DNA from: Tetranychus cinnabarinus
Taxonomy: Eukaryota; Arthropoda; Arachnida; Trombidiformes; Tetranychidae
Reading direction: 5' to 3'
Assembly (NCBI GenBank): GCA_022266195.1
Contig: WHVY01000004.1
Span: 9,255,501 to 9,319,500 of the forward strand
DNA: 64,000 nt
Below are positions 38,088 through 49,029 of this stretch, one piece after another. Both the position numbers and the translations under genes were made by a program. The notes beneath the pieces were generated by a model that had not been told where the DNA came from, did no database searches, and saw only the letters and a program-made list of their open reading frames with translations. Within the stretch, counting starts at the first letter, position 1; each line of letters starts with the position of its first letter.

Positions 38088-38949
38088 ATGGCAGAACAGA
38101 ATAACAACTCTGATAAAAGTAAGTTTATTTTAGTTTTAATTTTGAGATAATTCACTCTTTACCTGTAATTTCATTTAGCTACATTTAAAGTGAAGCATTT
38201 TGATGAATATCATGACATAGTCATTGATTGGAATGATGATAGGCATGAATATAAATATCAACAATTATTTGATCAGGTAAGTGAAGTCTATCTTTTGGCC
38301 TTTGGACAGTAACTTATTTTGAAATACATTTATAGCTGGAATCAATAACTGGAGTACCAAGTAGATATACAACTGCTCTTGGCCTGCGTAGACCTCAACC
38401 TACGACCCTACCCGATAGTTTTTACTGTGCCAACCAGATAGGGTAATGTTACATTTTTATAATTAATTTACATTATTTCTCTATAGATGAATACTTACTA
38501 ACTTTATCCATTTACAATCTTGATTCTCCAGGATCCAAGGTAGACCAGATATCAGTGAAGCCCGTATTCGTGATGGCGAATGTTTTCGTTTGAAATGTTT
38601 TTTACAATTTGAATGGGCGAAATACCGTATTTGTATGGATTACATATTAGTAGCTGAAGACGGCATTCCTGAAGGAGTCTGTAGTTATTCTTTTTGTCAA
38701 TACAAATACACTGAAGCTTTCTTCAAAAACATAAAAAAAATCGTTAATAACGAGGAATTGAATCTGAAAATTTCACAGGAGCTCCAACCAGTAGCTAGAG
38801 GTCAACACTTAATAGGTTTTCATGTTTTCAGAAAGTTCAATATTAGACAATTTTTCAGTGGGAATTGTGTGTTAGGAGGAGGAGGTAGAAGAATGGTGAC
38901 TAATGCCGTTTTGATGCACTGTCATGATTATCGAAGAACTCGTGGTTAA
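38088..38949 (+). CDS. family gene A: four-exon orphan protein, 217 residues
   Basis: Exons 38088-38118, 38179-38276, 38336-38442 and 38532-38949 are joined in phases 1, 0, 2 by GT-AG introns of only 60, 59 and 89 nt. The start is the ATG conserved in all copies (ggaATGGCA). There is an in-frame ATG seven codons upstream, but it is not conserved. Residues 12-51 (TFKVKHF, DIVIDWND, a helix-like YQQLFDQLES, then GVP) and IRDGECFRL at about 91-99 have the spacing of a ubiquitin-type beta-grasp domain. This is inferred by eye. A second half carries a conserved PEGVC-x4-FCQ cysteine pair and a helical NNEELNLKISQ segment, and ends RRTRG. There is no signal peptide or membrane segment with the chosen start. 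Closest copy is gene B. AATAAA lies at 39004-39009. Function unknown. Confidence 0.85.
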
Positions 38950-38959
38950 ATATCTATTT

Positions 38960-39310
38960 TTTGATAAATTAACCGAATGTAATAGTTTGCATAATGATTT
39001 TCCAATAAAATCTCGCTTTTTGATTTTCAATAATAAAGTTTTCCTTTTTAGTGGACAGAGTCCCTTTCTTTTTGTAAATAAGCAAATAGCCAATTTTTAG
39101 TAAATTTTACTGTTTTTTAATCAACAATTGAAGGAGCAAAGTTAATTCTCGAACAATATGAAAATATTGACTTGTTAGTGCAACTTTGACTTGAACACAC
39201 CTAATATCTGGGACTGGAAAACAGGGAAAAGTAAAGAAACGGAAAAGATCACATTAAGAGTACAATCAACAATATCATCATCAGATCACAAGAACCAACA
39301 GTTCGATCAA
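38960..39310 (+). repeat. 3' flank of gene A, repeated near gene B and at 35.7 kb
   Basis: Contains the AATAAA at 39004-39009, then the shared flank landmarks gtaaataagcaaat, caacaattgaaggagcaa and gggactggaaaacaggga. Its last part (gagtacaatcaacaatatc...) is shared with about 43527-43570 downstream of gene B but not with the orphan copy at 35.7 kb. Confidence 0.75.
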
Positions 39311-41218
39311 GGATAAATGTCCAAATTTTCATAATCACTTTGATCAATGTTTCTATTTATAAATTGTTTTCATGGTTAAGAGTGTTGACAATTTGTGCCT
39401 TCATTTCACATAAATGATAATGATGCAAAAGTCATTTATCAACAGAAGAAAACAATTGTTTAAATGTTGATGGTTTTGTCGTCGTAAAGTAACATGAATA
39501 GTATTGATGAATGTTAATAGTTTTTGTGTTTTACGCCAATTTAATCGTCTATTCATGTTAATTTACATTTTCAACCAACTCTTGAAACAATGTTTTTCCC
39601 TCAAAACGTCTCTTTAATTTAATGTATTCATTAAGCAAGGAAATGTTTTCAACGTTTTTTGTTCATTTTTGTATTTTTGGGTTTACTCGAGAAACATTGA
39701 TGTTGGAGAAGTGAGACTTGGACGGTTGAAGCAAACTATGTTTCAAGCTCAATTTCATCTGTAAAAGTCAATTTATGGAAGAACAATTTTTTCACTTTTT
39801 TTCGATTTTTGTTTGCAAGTCCGAAGCTGGAGCATTAAGATTCAGTGAAATATTGTCAATGAATTCAATTTGAATGAACATTTTTCTTCTTTTGCATCTT
39901 GTTTTGCTCTTTAATATCATTAGGATGATTTGCGATTGTTTTTGCTTCATCTTAAGCTTTTCTCATCTTTTAGTTGAAGAATAACAAATCTCGCAAATCT
40001 AATTGAGTCTTGAGTAAGATTAAGTTGCGAGTAAAGGTAAGTATAAACAAAATAAGATTGAATCAAATGTTAAAAGCCTTTCATTCTTATTCTCTCACCA
40101 TTTCAGATCTTTCTGATCTTCCACTGTTATCAGATAAATCTATTAGACGAAACAATCTAATCCCATGGAATAGGATTTAAAGTAAAACAAAAGCATCCAT
40201 GAAAAGCATTTCTTCTTATTCCAAGTTTACACTAAACTCACCGGTTAACAACCCTTTCACATCAACATCATTATGCATCATTCATTAGTAGTGATTTGGA
40301 TTACAAAAAAAGCAAAGAGAAAAAAAAAGATTTTCAAATTTTCTACTGAATAGACATTTAATGGCGTTAATATGATGGAGTGAACTCTCAAAGCAATCAA
40401 TTGAATTGATCACATGAAACACACTTTTAAAACTCTGTAACTTTTGATTCAAACAATTAACCAAAATGCAAATTGCAAATGGCAAAAATGCAAATGAATG
40501 CAATAATAATGGTTTGAAATCAAAAATGGCATTTTCCCATTTCTCTTGTTACCTCAACTTTTTTAATGAAACTTGCTATTATATCATGAAGATGATGATT
40601 AAGCTGAAAAGGTTGAGAAGGGAAGTAAAGGCAAAGAAGTAAAAAAAAATTAAATGAACTGCAACATCAATTAGACTGTATTTGCCTTCAGGTAATCTCC
40701 AGTTTCATTAGAATTTCCTATGTAACTTTGAAATGATTAAATCACTTTTTTCTTCACTCGTTCGGGTTTACAATTGAGTTTCCCTAATGATGATTATCAT
40801 TACATAATTGATCAAATAATACAATAGCAAATGTGGTAAAGATATTCATGATAACTTGAAAAAAGCAAGGTGTGTTTATTAATCAAAGCCTTTTGTCCAA
40901 ATTCAACCTTTTGTTTACCATTCTCCTCACCATGTTAGAACAATATTGTAACCTTTAACTCGACTCATTATTTCTTTTGTTTATCAGGCTCAACTAGGAA
41001 CACCTTGGGCTAGCATTGAATCAAGATAATGAAATGAATGGACAATAAAGATGTTATCAGGAAAACTACTTATCAAGCAAAGGATTTATCGTTTTCAATC
41101 ATTTCCAAGCATTTCTGGGAAACACTAATTTTCGATGTTCATTAAATCAAACGAAAAAGTCCTTCGATACAAAAAATACTAATACAAGTAGATGTGAGTA
41201 GACTATAAAATAAGATAA
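39311..41218. other. spacer between genes A and B
   Basis: About 1.9 kb of AT-rich sequence without a recognisable gene or element. It has no counterpart in the tight C-D-E array, where the spacer is about 0.5 kb. Confidence 0.5.
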
Positions 41219-41220
41219 AA

Positions 41221-41435
41221 AATACGAAACACGATTTTCTTCCCATTGATTTTTAAGTTTGCTTTGAAAATAGCGCTTGTCTGAAAACTTGTTTTCGGCC
41301 AATAATTTTGTTCTTTGCTTGGTCCTAAACCTTTTAGATTTTGTCAGTTTTACTTTTGCTTTCAGTTCAAACGTTTCACTTTTCCTCTTGTTTCCTGTTC
41401 CTATACACATATTGATACATATTGTGCTAGTTGAA
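41221..41435 (+). promoter_or_regulatory. promoter and leader of gene B (distal class I)
   Basis: Proximal part as in gene A: ccaat at 41299-41303, TCAGT at 41344-41348 (again 45 nt apart), then ttttgctttcag. The distal part is class I, shared with gene C only: aatacgaaacac, ttgaaaatagcgcttg and aaacttgttttcgg. The frame upstream of the ATG is open and hydrophobic in B and C but has no ATG and is not kept in A or D, so it is not taken as coding. Confidence 0.6.
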
Positions 41436-42324
41436 ATGGCAGAACCGAATGAAAACTCTGATAAAAGTAAGTTTTATTTTAGTTTTAATTTTGAGATAAC
41501 TCACTCTTTACCTGTCATTTTATTAGCTACATTCAAAGTGAAGCATTTTGATGAAACTCATGACATAGTCATTGATTGGAATGATGATAGACATGAATAT
41601 AAATACCAACAATTATTTGAACAGGTAAGTAAAGTCTATCTCATGGCCTTTGGACAGTAACTTATTTTGATATATTAATACATTAATAGCTGGAATCAAT
41701 AACTGGAGTACCAAATAGATATACAAATGTACTTGGCCTACGCAGACTTCAACCTACGACCCTACCCGATTATTTTTACTGTGGCAACCAGATAGGGTAA
41801 TGTTACATTTGTATAATTAATTTAAATCATCTATCATAAGATGAATACTCAATCAATCTACTAATCAATTGCTTTTCAACTTTATTCATTTACATTTTTG
41901 CTTCTTCAGGATCCAAGGTAGACCAGATATCAGTGAAGTACGTCTTCGTGATGGCGAATGTTTTCGTCTGATATGTAATTTATCATTTGAATGGTTTAGA
42001 TACAACCGTATTTGTATGAACTACAGTCTAGTAGCTGAAGACGGCATTCCTGAAGGAGTCTGCAGTCAATTTTTTTGTCAATACCGATACAATGAAGCTT
42101 ACTTCAAAAATATAAAAAAAATCGTTAATAACGAGGAATTGAATCTAAAAATTTCACAGATTCTCCAACCAGTGGGTAGAGGTCAACACTTAATAGCTGA
42201 CCAGGTTTTCAGAAAGTTCAATATTAAACAATATTTCAGTAGGAATTGTGAGTTTCGGTTTAGGAGGATGGACCCTGATGAACGTATATTTCACCGTCAT
42301 GATTATTCAAGAACTCGTGGTTAA
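41436..42324 (+). CDS. family gene B: four-exon orphan protein, 216 residues
   Basis: Exons 41436-41466, 41527-41624, 41690-41796 and 41910-42324; phases 1, 0, 2; introns 60, 65 and 113 nt. The first three exons have exactly the same lengths as in gene A (31, 98, 107). The N-terminal half is nearly identical to gene A (KVKHFDE, DIVIDWNDDRHEYKYQQLF, ESITGVP), as is the IQGRPDISE...RDGECFRL junction of exons 3 and 4. The PEGVCSQFFCQ cysteine pair and the NNEELNLKISQ helix are present. The C-terminus reads DYSRTRG. The region just before the tail varies (FRFRRMDPDER). AATAAA at 42422-42427. Paralog of gene A about 3.3 kb upstream, function unknown. All splice sites are canonical and the frame is intact, so the gene looks functional. 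Confidence 0.85.
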
Positions 42325-42354
42325 ATATCTACTGTATATGTGTATTTTCTGATG

Positions 42355-43575
42355 AATGAACCGAATGTAATAGTTTGCATGAACTCATCCTTTTATTAAT
42401 AATTTTCATAATGATTTTCCCAATAAAATCTTCAATTTTTGATTTTCAATAATAAGGTTTCTCTTTTAGTTGACAGTAACAATTGAAGTGTAACCAGAAG
42501 ATTAAGAAAGTTGGTATTACAATGAGATGATAAATGATACTTAATGTTTACACATTTAATCATTGGGACAATGTTCAATGAACAATGATGAGCGTAAATG
42601 TTGCTTGGGTGAAATGTACCCAATCTAATCAACCATATAATACGATGCAATACAACTGAATACAAGACTTGAATACTTGTAAATTGAAAGTAAAGTGTAA
42701 AACAATTGTAATCTTTATTTTTTTCAAGCCAAATCAAGTACATCAAGTAACTTATTTTTGGTTCAAAATTTTGTGCTCAAAGATATTTTATTGCTTCCCA
42801 TCATCTTGAAAGGTAATCGATTGAATCTCAAGTGAATTTGTCACAAGCAACAAGTTGAAGCTCATTTTGAATTCAACTTTTCCTGTCTCTTGTCTTCAGA
42901 GCCATTCAGATGAGCAAACATGATGATGATCAGGTATGATGATTGCAAGTAAAGAACGATAAAGAAAATGTTGTTTTTGCACGAACTGGATTCACTGGGA
43001 AATACACAAACTGATTCGTGATCTGAAGACCAAATTGATCATTTTTCTGGTTCATGAACTTTTTCCCAAAGACACACATTGTTTCACTCGCAACACTCAA
43101 CAACTGTAATTAGCAATTAAATCAATTACAAACCACCAAGTCTAGTGAAAGTGGAAAACAATTAGTGAAACTGAACCCGTTTTTTCCCTTGGTAATGCCT
43201 TTTCAATGTTAACATCATTTTGTCAGTTTTAACAAATCATTGATGAAATGAAAGCCAATTGTTTACACGAAAACATAAAATTTACATTTCTATTGACCTT
43301 TCCTTTTGTAAATAAGCAAATGGCCAATTGTTGGTAAATTTTACTTTGTTTGTTAATCAACAATTGAAGGAGCAATTTAATTCTCGAACAATATTAACAT
43401 CTTCAATTTTGTCAAAAGTCAATCAACTTGACTTGTTAATGCAACTTTGACTTGAACACACCTAAACTCTGGGACTGGAAAACAGGGAAAAGTAAAGAAA
43501 CGGAAAAGTGGAATCAAATCACATAAAGAGTACAATCAACAATATCATCATCAGATTACAAGAATCAACAGTTTG
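42355..43575 (+). repeat. 3' flank of gene B, split by an insertion of about 0.8 kb
   Basis: The flank matches gene A's up to about 42477 (ttttagttgacagt) and resumes at about 43297 (ccttttgtaaataagc), continuing to about 43570. The 0.8 kb between has no counterpart at the other two copies. Its edges show no clear inverted repeat and it encodes nothing I recognise. Confidence 0.65.
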
Positions 43576-43691
43576 CCCATTGATTATAATACAATTGTAC
43601 TGATTACTTTAATGACAATTTGAGACTCGAGTTGAGCAAAGAGCTGCATTAAAAGACATCCTCATATTTCATTAGGGTTTTCATGTTATTA

Positions 43692-45082
43692 CAGTGATTT
43701 TAAAAAGAAAACGAATGTACCTCAAAAAGTAGGAAATTTTTCTTAAAAACAATGAAATGGGGATCAACAGATTAGCTCTTTGCTAATCTTTGTCTTACCT
43801 TGGGTGAAATGTTTCTTATTTACTTTGAAATGTTCGTTATTTTGGGTGAAATTTTTGGTATATTTAGGGAAGAATAACCAAAGAAAAATTAGTTAGTATT
43901 TTGACTTGAACTAGTGTCCATCATGATTAGTGAAACAGTGAAAAAATTGATTATTGAGGCCGATAGAAAAGGCAAATTTCATAAAGATATTGCTCAGTCT
44001 TTTGGTGTGAATGTAAACACAGTGCGAACAATAATTCATCGCTTCAAAAAGTTCGGAGCTATTCAGCGACCTCATGGTCATCGACCTAAAAAATTACCTC
44101 AATCGGTTGTCGATGAATTACGTTCATGGTACGATGAAGATTGTACACTGACCCTTGATGGAGCCAAGGATAAAATTATGGAAAAGTTTGGTATCGAGGT
44201 TTGTAATGCTACTGTTTATAACTATTTGAAAGGTATTAACTTCAGCATCAAAAAGATAACTGTGGTACCAGAAAGAAGGAATTGCCCTGATGTCATTGCA
44301 GCTAGAAAACTTTATGCTGTTGAATTTTTACGTGTTGATCAGGACCGAGAAAAGGTTATCTTTGTTGATGAAACAGGTATCCAAGTCCATGCTAGATTAA
44401 GTAGAGCTTGGGCAGAGAAAGGTAAACGCGCTCGATTGACTGTCAAAGCTGTACGAGGAAAAAATTACTCAATTTGTGCTGCAATTGCTTATCGGTCATT
44501 GTTTTTTTACGAAGCCAAAGAAAAAGGTTATAACACCGATACTTTTGTTGAATTCATCGAGCAATTGATTACTCATTTAAATAATGAAAATATATCTGGT
44601 GCTACTATAATCATGGACAATGTTAGATTCCACCATGCTCAGGATGTCCGAGCTATAATTGATAACGCTGGTCATAATTTGCTATTTCTTCCAGCTTATT
44701 CACCTTTCTTGAACCCTATCGAAGAAATGTTTAATCAATTAAAACACTATGTTAAGTTGTATAAGCCAAAGACACCAGAAGAGGTATTTACTGGTGTTGA
44801 GCTAGCATCTCAAGTTATTTCCGAAGATAATTGTAAAAATTATTATTCACATATGCTCTCATATTTACCAAAGTGTTTGAATGAAGAAATCATTTTGAAC
44901 TAATTTTGAACATACATGAACATTTCACCAAAAATAAAGAACATTTCAAAGTAAATAAGAAACATTTCACCCAAGGTAAGACAAAGATTAGCAAAGAGCT
45001 AATCTGTTGATCCCCATTTCATTGTTTTTAAGAAAAATTTCCTACTTTTTGAGGTACATTCGTTTTCTTTTTAAAATCACTG
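43692..45082 (+). mobile_element. intact Tc1/mariner-superfamily element with 144-bp perfect TIRs
   Basis: The element is 1391 bp, flanked by TA on each side (43690-43691 and 45083-45084), and begins CAGTGATTTT as Tc1-like elements often do. The left 144 bp (43692-43835) and right 144 bp (44939-45082) are perfect inverted repeats, and similarity continues imperfectly for some 20 bp further inward. Inside is one open transposase frame. Identical arms and an unbroken frame point to a recent insertion. It lies about 120 nt beyond the end of the gene B 3' flank. Confidence 0.95.
43923..44903 (+). CDS. Tc1/mariner (IS630-type) DD34E transposase, 326 residues
   Basis: Cuts and pastes the surrounding element at TA targets. 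The first ATG is at 43923; the frame is also open for a few codons upstream (GTG at 43914). Numbering from the ATG: residues about 1-45 form a helix-turn-helix DNA-binding domain (KDIAQSFGVNVNTVRTIIHR), followed by a basic GHRPKKL linker and a second helical domain (TLTLDGAKDKIMEKFGIEV). The DDE_3 catalytic core has D149 in FVDETG, D232 in IIMDN and E267 in SPFLNPIEE. Thirty-four residues separate the last two, hence DD34E. The length is normal for the superfamily and no stop or frameshift is present. It probably encodes an active enzyme, though activity is not shown by sequence. Confidence 0.95.
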   Translation: MISETVKKLIIEADRKGKFHKDIAQSFGVNVNTVRTIIHRFKKFGAIQRPHGHRPKKLPQSVVDELRSWYDEDCTLTLDGAKDKIMEKFGIEVCNATVYNYLKGINFSIKKITVVPERRNCPDVIAARKLYAVEFLRVDQDREKVIFVDETGIQVHARLSRAWAEKGKRARLTVKAVRGKNYSICAAIAYRSLFFYEAKEKGYNTDTFVEFIEQLITHLNNENISGATIIMDNVRFHHAQDVRAIIDNAGHNLLFLPAYSPFLNPIEEMFNQLKHYVKLYKPKTPEEVFTGVELASQVISEDNCKNYYSHMLSYLPKCLNEEIILN

Positions 45083-45084
45083 TA

Positions 45085-47640
45085 TTAACATTATTTTGAG
45101 AGAAAAAAGCTTTTAACTTTGAATGAAGCAGCAGATGATGAGGATGGAAAACTGGAAAGCTTGAAAAAAAAACTAAAATCTTCATCTTTTGGAGGATATA
45201 TTTTTGTGTGTTTTCATTGATGTGAGATGCTTAAAAGGCTCTTGATTTTCACATAACTAAAGTAAATAAACAGTTGAAAACTATCAGAATGCTGTTAATG
45301 ATCAACAGAAGTGAGAAGTTAATTAAAAGAAGATGTTTTTTGCTCTCAATCTTAAGCTTATTACTTCGACCAGATTACTTGACCAGCAATGTCAACACTG
45401 ATTCAGTTGATCAAATGATCATTAAACGAAAGTAATCAAAACTCTGAGCCTCAATAAACGAAAGGAAAAAGAAACACTGAAAATCTTAATTGTGTTTTAC
45501 ATTTGGCCAAATTGGATAGTAAAAGATGAAACTTGATCAACTAAGAAAATCATGAAAATCATAAAATTGATAAAAACCCAAAAAAATGTCTTTTCACTGA
45601 CATTCATTGCTGTTATCTAAAACTATTAAAGAAGAAGCTGGAAACAATAAAATTGATGCGGGATTCAATGAATTTATCATGAAATGATAGAAAATTGAAA
45701 AGAGAAAAAAATGTCGAAAAAATGTTATAAAAAGCAATTTAATGAAGATAATCAAGTGTAAGATACAAACAAACAGAAACAAGATAAACATGGAATGAAG
45801 TAAATGTCTTGAAACATGATGATATTGATAATGATTGAAAAGAGATTCATTTATACCTGATATTTGCTCAGCAAGTGAGTCACTTTAGATTGAACAAAAA
45901 TGTCACTTTTCATGTTGTTTTTTGTTGGTGTTCATTGACGATAACCAAATATTTATTCAACATCTAATATTTTTTACTCTTTTCTTTACCGCTCTTTCAA
46001 TGGATTTTCAAAATTCTCAAGTGAATTGCGCCGAAAAGTTGAACACTTAAGTCTCGAGTTTTTTTTAATCGAAAAGTCTATTTTCTCTTCTCTCTTCAAA
46101 TCTCGACTTGAAATCAAGTATTACAACTTGAATGATGAGGATGAAGAGAGAGTAAAGGCACATTAAGAGATACAGTTTGATCATAATTTACCAAATTGCT
46201 GTTTAATTCGTCACACGTATCTTCATCTTGGCCATCTCAAGGGATCAATTATACAGCCCAAGGCGATAACCGAGATTTCCGCTAATTTGCTTTTATCTTG
46301 CTCATCATCTCGTCATTTTCCTCTTGCTTTTTCTTCTCCATCTTTGTGATATTTTGCACATTTTTCAACGCTCAATGTTCAAAGGTAAAAGAAGTAATCA
46401 ACAGAAAGTAGAAGATAAAAATCGCTTCAAAATTGCGCTTCTATCAACTTATTTTTACCTTCCTTTTGCTTACCTTTTTCAACCTTTTTCCAACAGGTAA
46501 AATGTGCTCATCTTTAGGCCACCAAGAGCTTTTAAAAAAAGTAATCGCTTCAAGATTTGACTTTTTTTTTCTTTTCCTTTTTTCCATCATTTTTGTACTT
46601 CTTTTGCTGGTCCTTTTGCCCATTCTGACTCGCTGTTTAATCAGACAAAATGTGTGCACATTAAACAGCCGCAGGACGTAATAAGATGTTTGTATTTAAT
46701 ATCATCATCTTAAGATGATCAAAGATGTTCAAAGGACAAGAACAACATTTGGACATTTTTTTGTATCTTTTACCTTTTCCTTTTTATTTTGCTTGATAAG
46801 CAAAAGTCACAACAGCTAAGTTGTCATCTTCAACATACATATGTATGTGAGTTTAAGTCACTTTACCAGATTTTGTTCAATTTAAAATGATTTCACCTTT
46901 AAAGTGGTTTTCATCAAAATGGACTTTAAAGGTCAAAACAATATTGATCCATTGTTTTGGTTCAATCATTTCACATTGAATCAGAAGTTAATTACGATTT
47001 ATGTTGTTGGCCATTATTTTTGATTAATTGAATCTCTCGCCTTTCAACTTAATTGTTCAAGTTAATTGTTCAACATTCAATTACGGCTTTTCTTTCAAAT
47101 GTTTAGGTAAACATTTATCATTGACTTTACCTTTGGGCAAAGGAAATACAAATGGTTACCAAAGACATTGTTTACCTTTTGTTTCTTGACCAGGTTCAAT
47201 TGGCATTTTAATTATTACAATTAATAAATTTATTATTTGCTCACAATGAAAGGTGAATGATAATCAATATTAGTGTGTAACCCTGAGGTTAACAATCAAC
47301 TGAATGAGAAAAGAGCAAACTTTTGAAATAAAATATTAACATGAACAAGATGATGGAAATGATGAGAAAAGACAATTTTCTTCCTCAGGCTGTTTCTCAA
47401 GTGTTCAGAGTCCAGCTTTTGGGTTTGTGTGTTGATCAATGTTTGTCATTAAAATCAATAATCATTTTCCCAACATTTTACATTGTAATGATTCCATTGA
47501 GAGACTTTAGTTTTGTTCATTTTTGCCTTCATTTTGATTGATTGTGACAAAAGACTTCAACTTTTACCTTTTCTGTTATTTGAAAGTCAAATCGGTGTCT
47601 ATCAATGTTTAATTCAATATTCTTCTCGTCTACTTTTTTT
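45085..47640. other. intergenic stretch, nothing recognised
   Basis: AT-rich. A perfect 16-bp palindrome (acatacatatgtatgt) lies at 46833-46848. A phenylalanine/leucine-rich open frame at 46433-46681 starts at TTG and comes from T-rich sequence, so it is not called. Confidence 0.5.
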
Positions 47641-47644
47641 ATCT

Positions 47645-48130
47645 TGTACGCCTGTTTGCAGTCACAACTCATGAACGGTTGATGTTACAGACCTCAGATT
47701 TGAATCATGAGCATTTGCGGATCGATGAATCATTTCAAGAACGAACCCGGCCAAGAACCATTCTCGAAAGCTCAAGGTCATTCAAGGAAACTTCGTTATT
47801 TGACCTCTAAATGACATTATAAGGTTATTTTCTGAAAGTGCAAATTTTTCCAGATTGGTTGGGCCTTGTTACATTTTCATAACTAATTCTGGCAAAAAGA
47901 TATAACTGTTTCCATACCTACCAGTTAATCAATTTGTTTTGAGCTAAAATGCAGATATCTTTTCAACAGTATGTGTTATGAACATGTAGCAAGCACCAAT
48001 CAATCTGAAGAAAATGACCTTACTATGTCAGTTAGAGGTCAAATAACGAAGTGACTTCGAATGACCTTGAGCTTAACGCCCAGTATTAAAAATCAATCGA
48101 GGTAGAGATGGAAAAAAGCAAAAGTTTTCC
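47645..48130. repeat. repeat module, copy 1, with a foldback core
   Basis: Order: gtttgcagtcacaactcatg, then tgatgttacagacctcagat (47680), gatcgatgaatcatttc, acgaacccggccaagaa, then a foldback (47768-48074), then cccagtattaa and gaggtagagatggaaaaaag. The foldback arms begin aagctcaaggtcattc and contain cttcgttatttgacctcta. Each arm is about 80-95 nt, around a centre of about 130 nt. The module recurs at 48618-48960, and part of it at about 57460-57515. Confidence 0.75.
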
Positions 48131-48214
48131 AATAGAACATCAAAAAATCATTTTCGCATTCCGAATGCTCATGAAAATCGGAAGAATCGAAAATTAAAGG
48201 CTCAGCCCCAGGCT

Positions 48215-48395
48215 GATTGATTTTAATCATAATGATAATTAAAAGCCTTTTGGAATGCCTTGTTTCCATTGAAAAGACTGCTTCAAGGGAATGCAAGTCA
48301 CCACAATGTGTAATATTTTTCTTGTCTTTGCTTTTCCTTTTTTTGCTCGTTCAGTAAACATTTCATCAAATTTTTGGAAAAATCATTGAGTTTGG
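48215..48395 (+). repeat. partial copy of the 48.4/50.2-kb repeat
   Basis: Contains taatcataatgataattaaaagcc, caagggaatgcaagtcaccacaatgtg and the tail tttgctcgttca...gagtttgga found around 50281-50370 and 50722-50795. Here the two parts are contiguous; at 50.4 kb they are separated by about 350 nt. Confidence 0.65.
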
Positions 48396-48400
48396 ATCTT

Positions 48401-48594
48401 CTGTCTTTCCTTCATCTTCATGACTCTCCTACCTACAACTCTCCTACATAAATGAATGTGAAACTTTTAATGGTTACTTTTAACAGGTCAACGTGTTATC
48501 TTTCAGAACCGCTTACAGAGGCTTTAATCATAATGATAATTAAAAGCCTTTTGGAACGCCTTGCTTCAAGGGAATGCAAGTCACCACAATGTGA
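48401..48594 (+). repeat. direct repeat, copy 1 (pair with 50151-50353)
   Basis: Starts at tgtctttccttcatcttc and runs to caccacaatgtg. From the ATG at 48452 onward the two copies are identical over about 143 nt, so the duplication is recent. It includes a near-palindrome (aggctttaatcat / atgataattaaaagcct). Confidence 0.85.
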
Positions 48595-48721
48595 GGCTTT
48601 AATCATCTTACAGGAGCTGATGTTACAGACCTCAGATTCGTACTATGCTCATTTGCAGATCGATGAATCATTTCCGGATGAATCTTTTGAAATTTGTGCA
48701 ACATGTCTCAAGATCATATAA
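48452..48721 (+). CDS. open frame inside the repeat, 89 residues
   Basis: ATG-started. The first 47 residues lie in the direct repeat and recur unchanged at 50216; the rest runs into the second repeat module. Paired cysteines (ECKSPQC and EICATC) are visible but no known domain. It may be a remnant of a repeat-encoded protein or chance. The switch from repeat to module occurs at a short repeated word (gaggctttaatcat). Confidence 0.15.
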   Translation: MNVKLLMVTFNRSTCYLSEPLTEALIIMIIKSLLERLASRECKSPQCEALIILQELMLQTSDSYYAHLQIDESFPDESFEICATCLKII

Positions 48722-48960
48722 CACTTGTTAATAGTATCACACGACAATCGCCCCCTTCATTCGCCTTATAGCCGTGAATTGTTTTTATCTAGAAGGCTGA
48801 CGAACCCGGCCAAGAATCACTCTCGAAAGCTCAAGGTCATTCAAGGACACTCCGTTATTTCGAAGTGTCTTCGAATGACCTTGAGCTTAACGCCCAGTAT
48901 TAATAATTAATCGAGGTGGAGATGGAAAAAAGAAGCAAAAGTTTTCCAATAGAACATCAA
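48618..48960. repeat. repeat module, copy 2, with collapsed foldback
   Basis: Same order of words as copy 1: tgatgttacagacctcagat, gatcgatgaatcatttcc, acgaacccggccaagaa, foldback, cccagtattaa, gaggtggagatggaaaaaag. Here the foldback is reduced to a 62-bp near-perfect palindrome (48827-48888). About 120-130 nt between the gatcgatgaatcattt and cgaacccgg words are absent from copy 1. Confidence 0.75.
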
Positions 48961-49029
48961 AAAATCATTTCAACACATCTAATGTTCATGAAAATCGGGA
49001 AAAAATCGAAAATTAAAGGCTTATTCACG

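Noticed and set aside
37910..38155. Antisense frame conserved with 41147-41410 (shared ELKAKVKLTK and RFRTKQRT)
   Set aside because: It lies opposite the duplicated promoter and leader of genes A and B. The shared sequence is explained by DNA duplication, and it runs over a non-coding leader and the first exon.
46433..46681. 82-residue hydrophobic frame that could pass for a membrane protein
   Set aside because: It starts at TTG and owes its Phe/Leu content to T-rich simple sequence.
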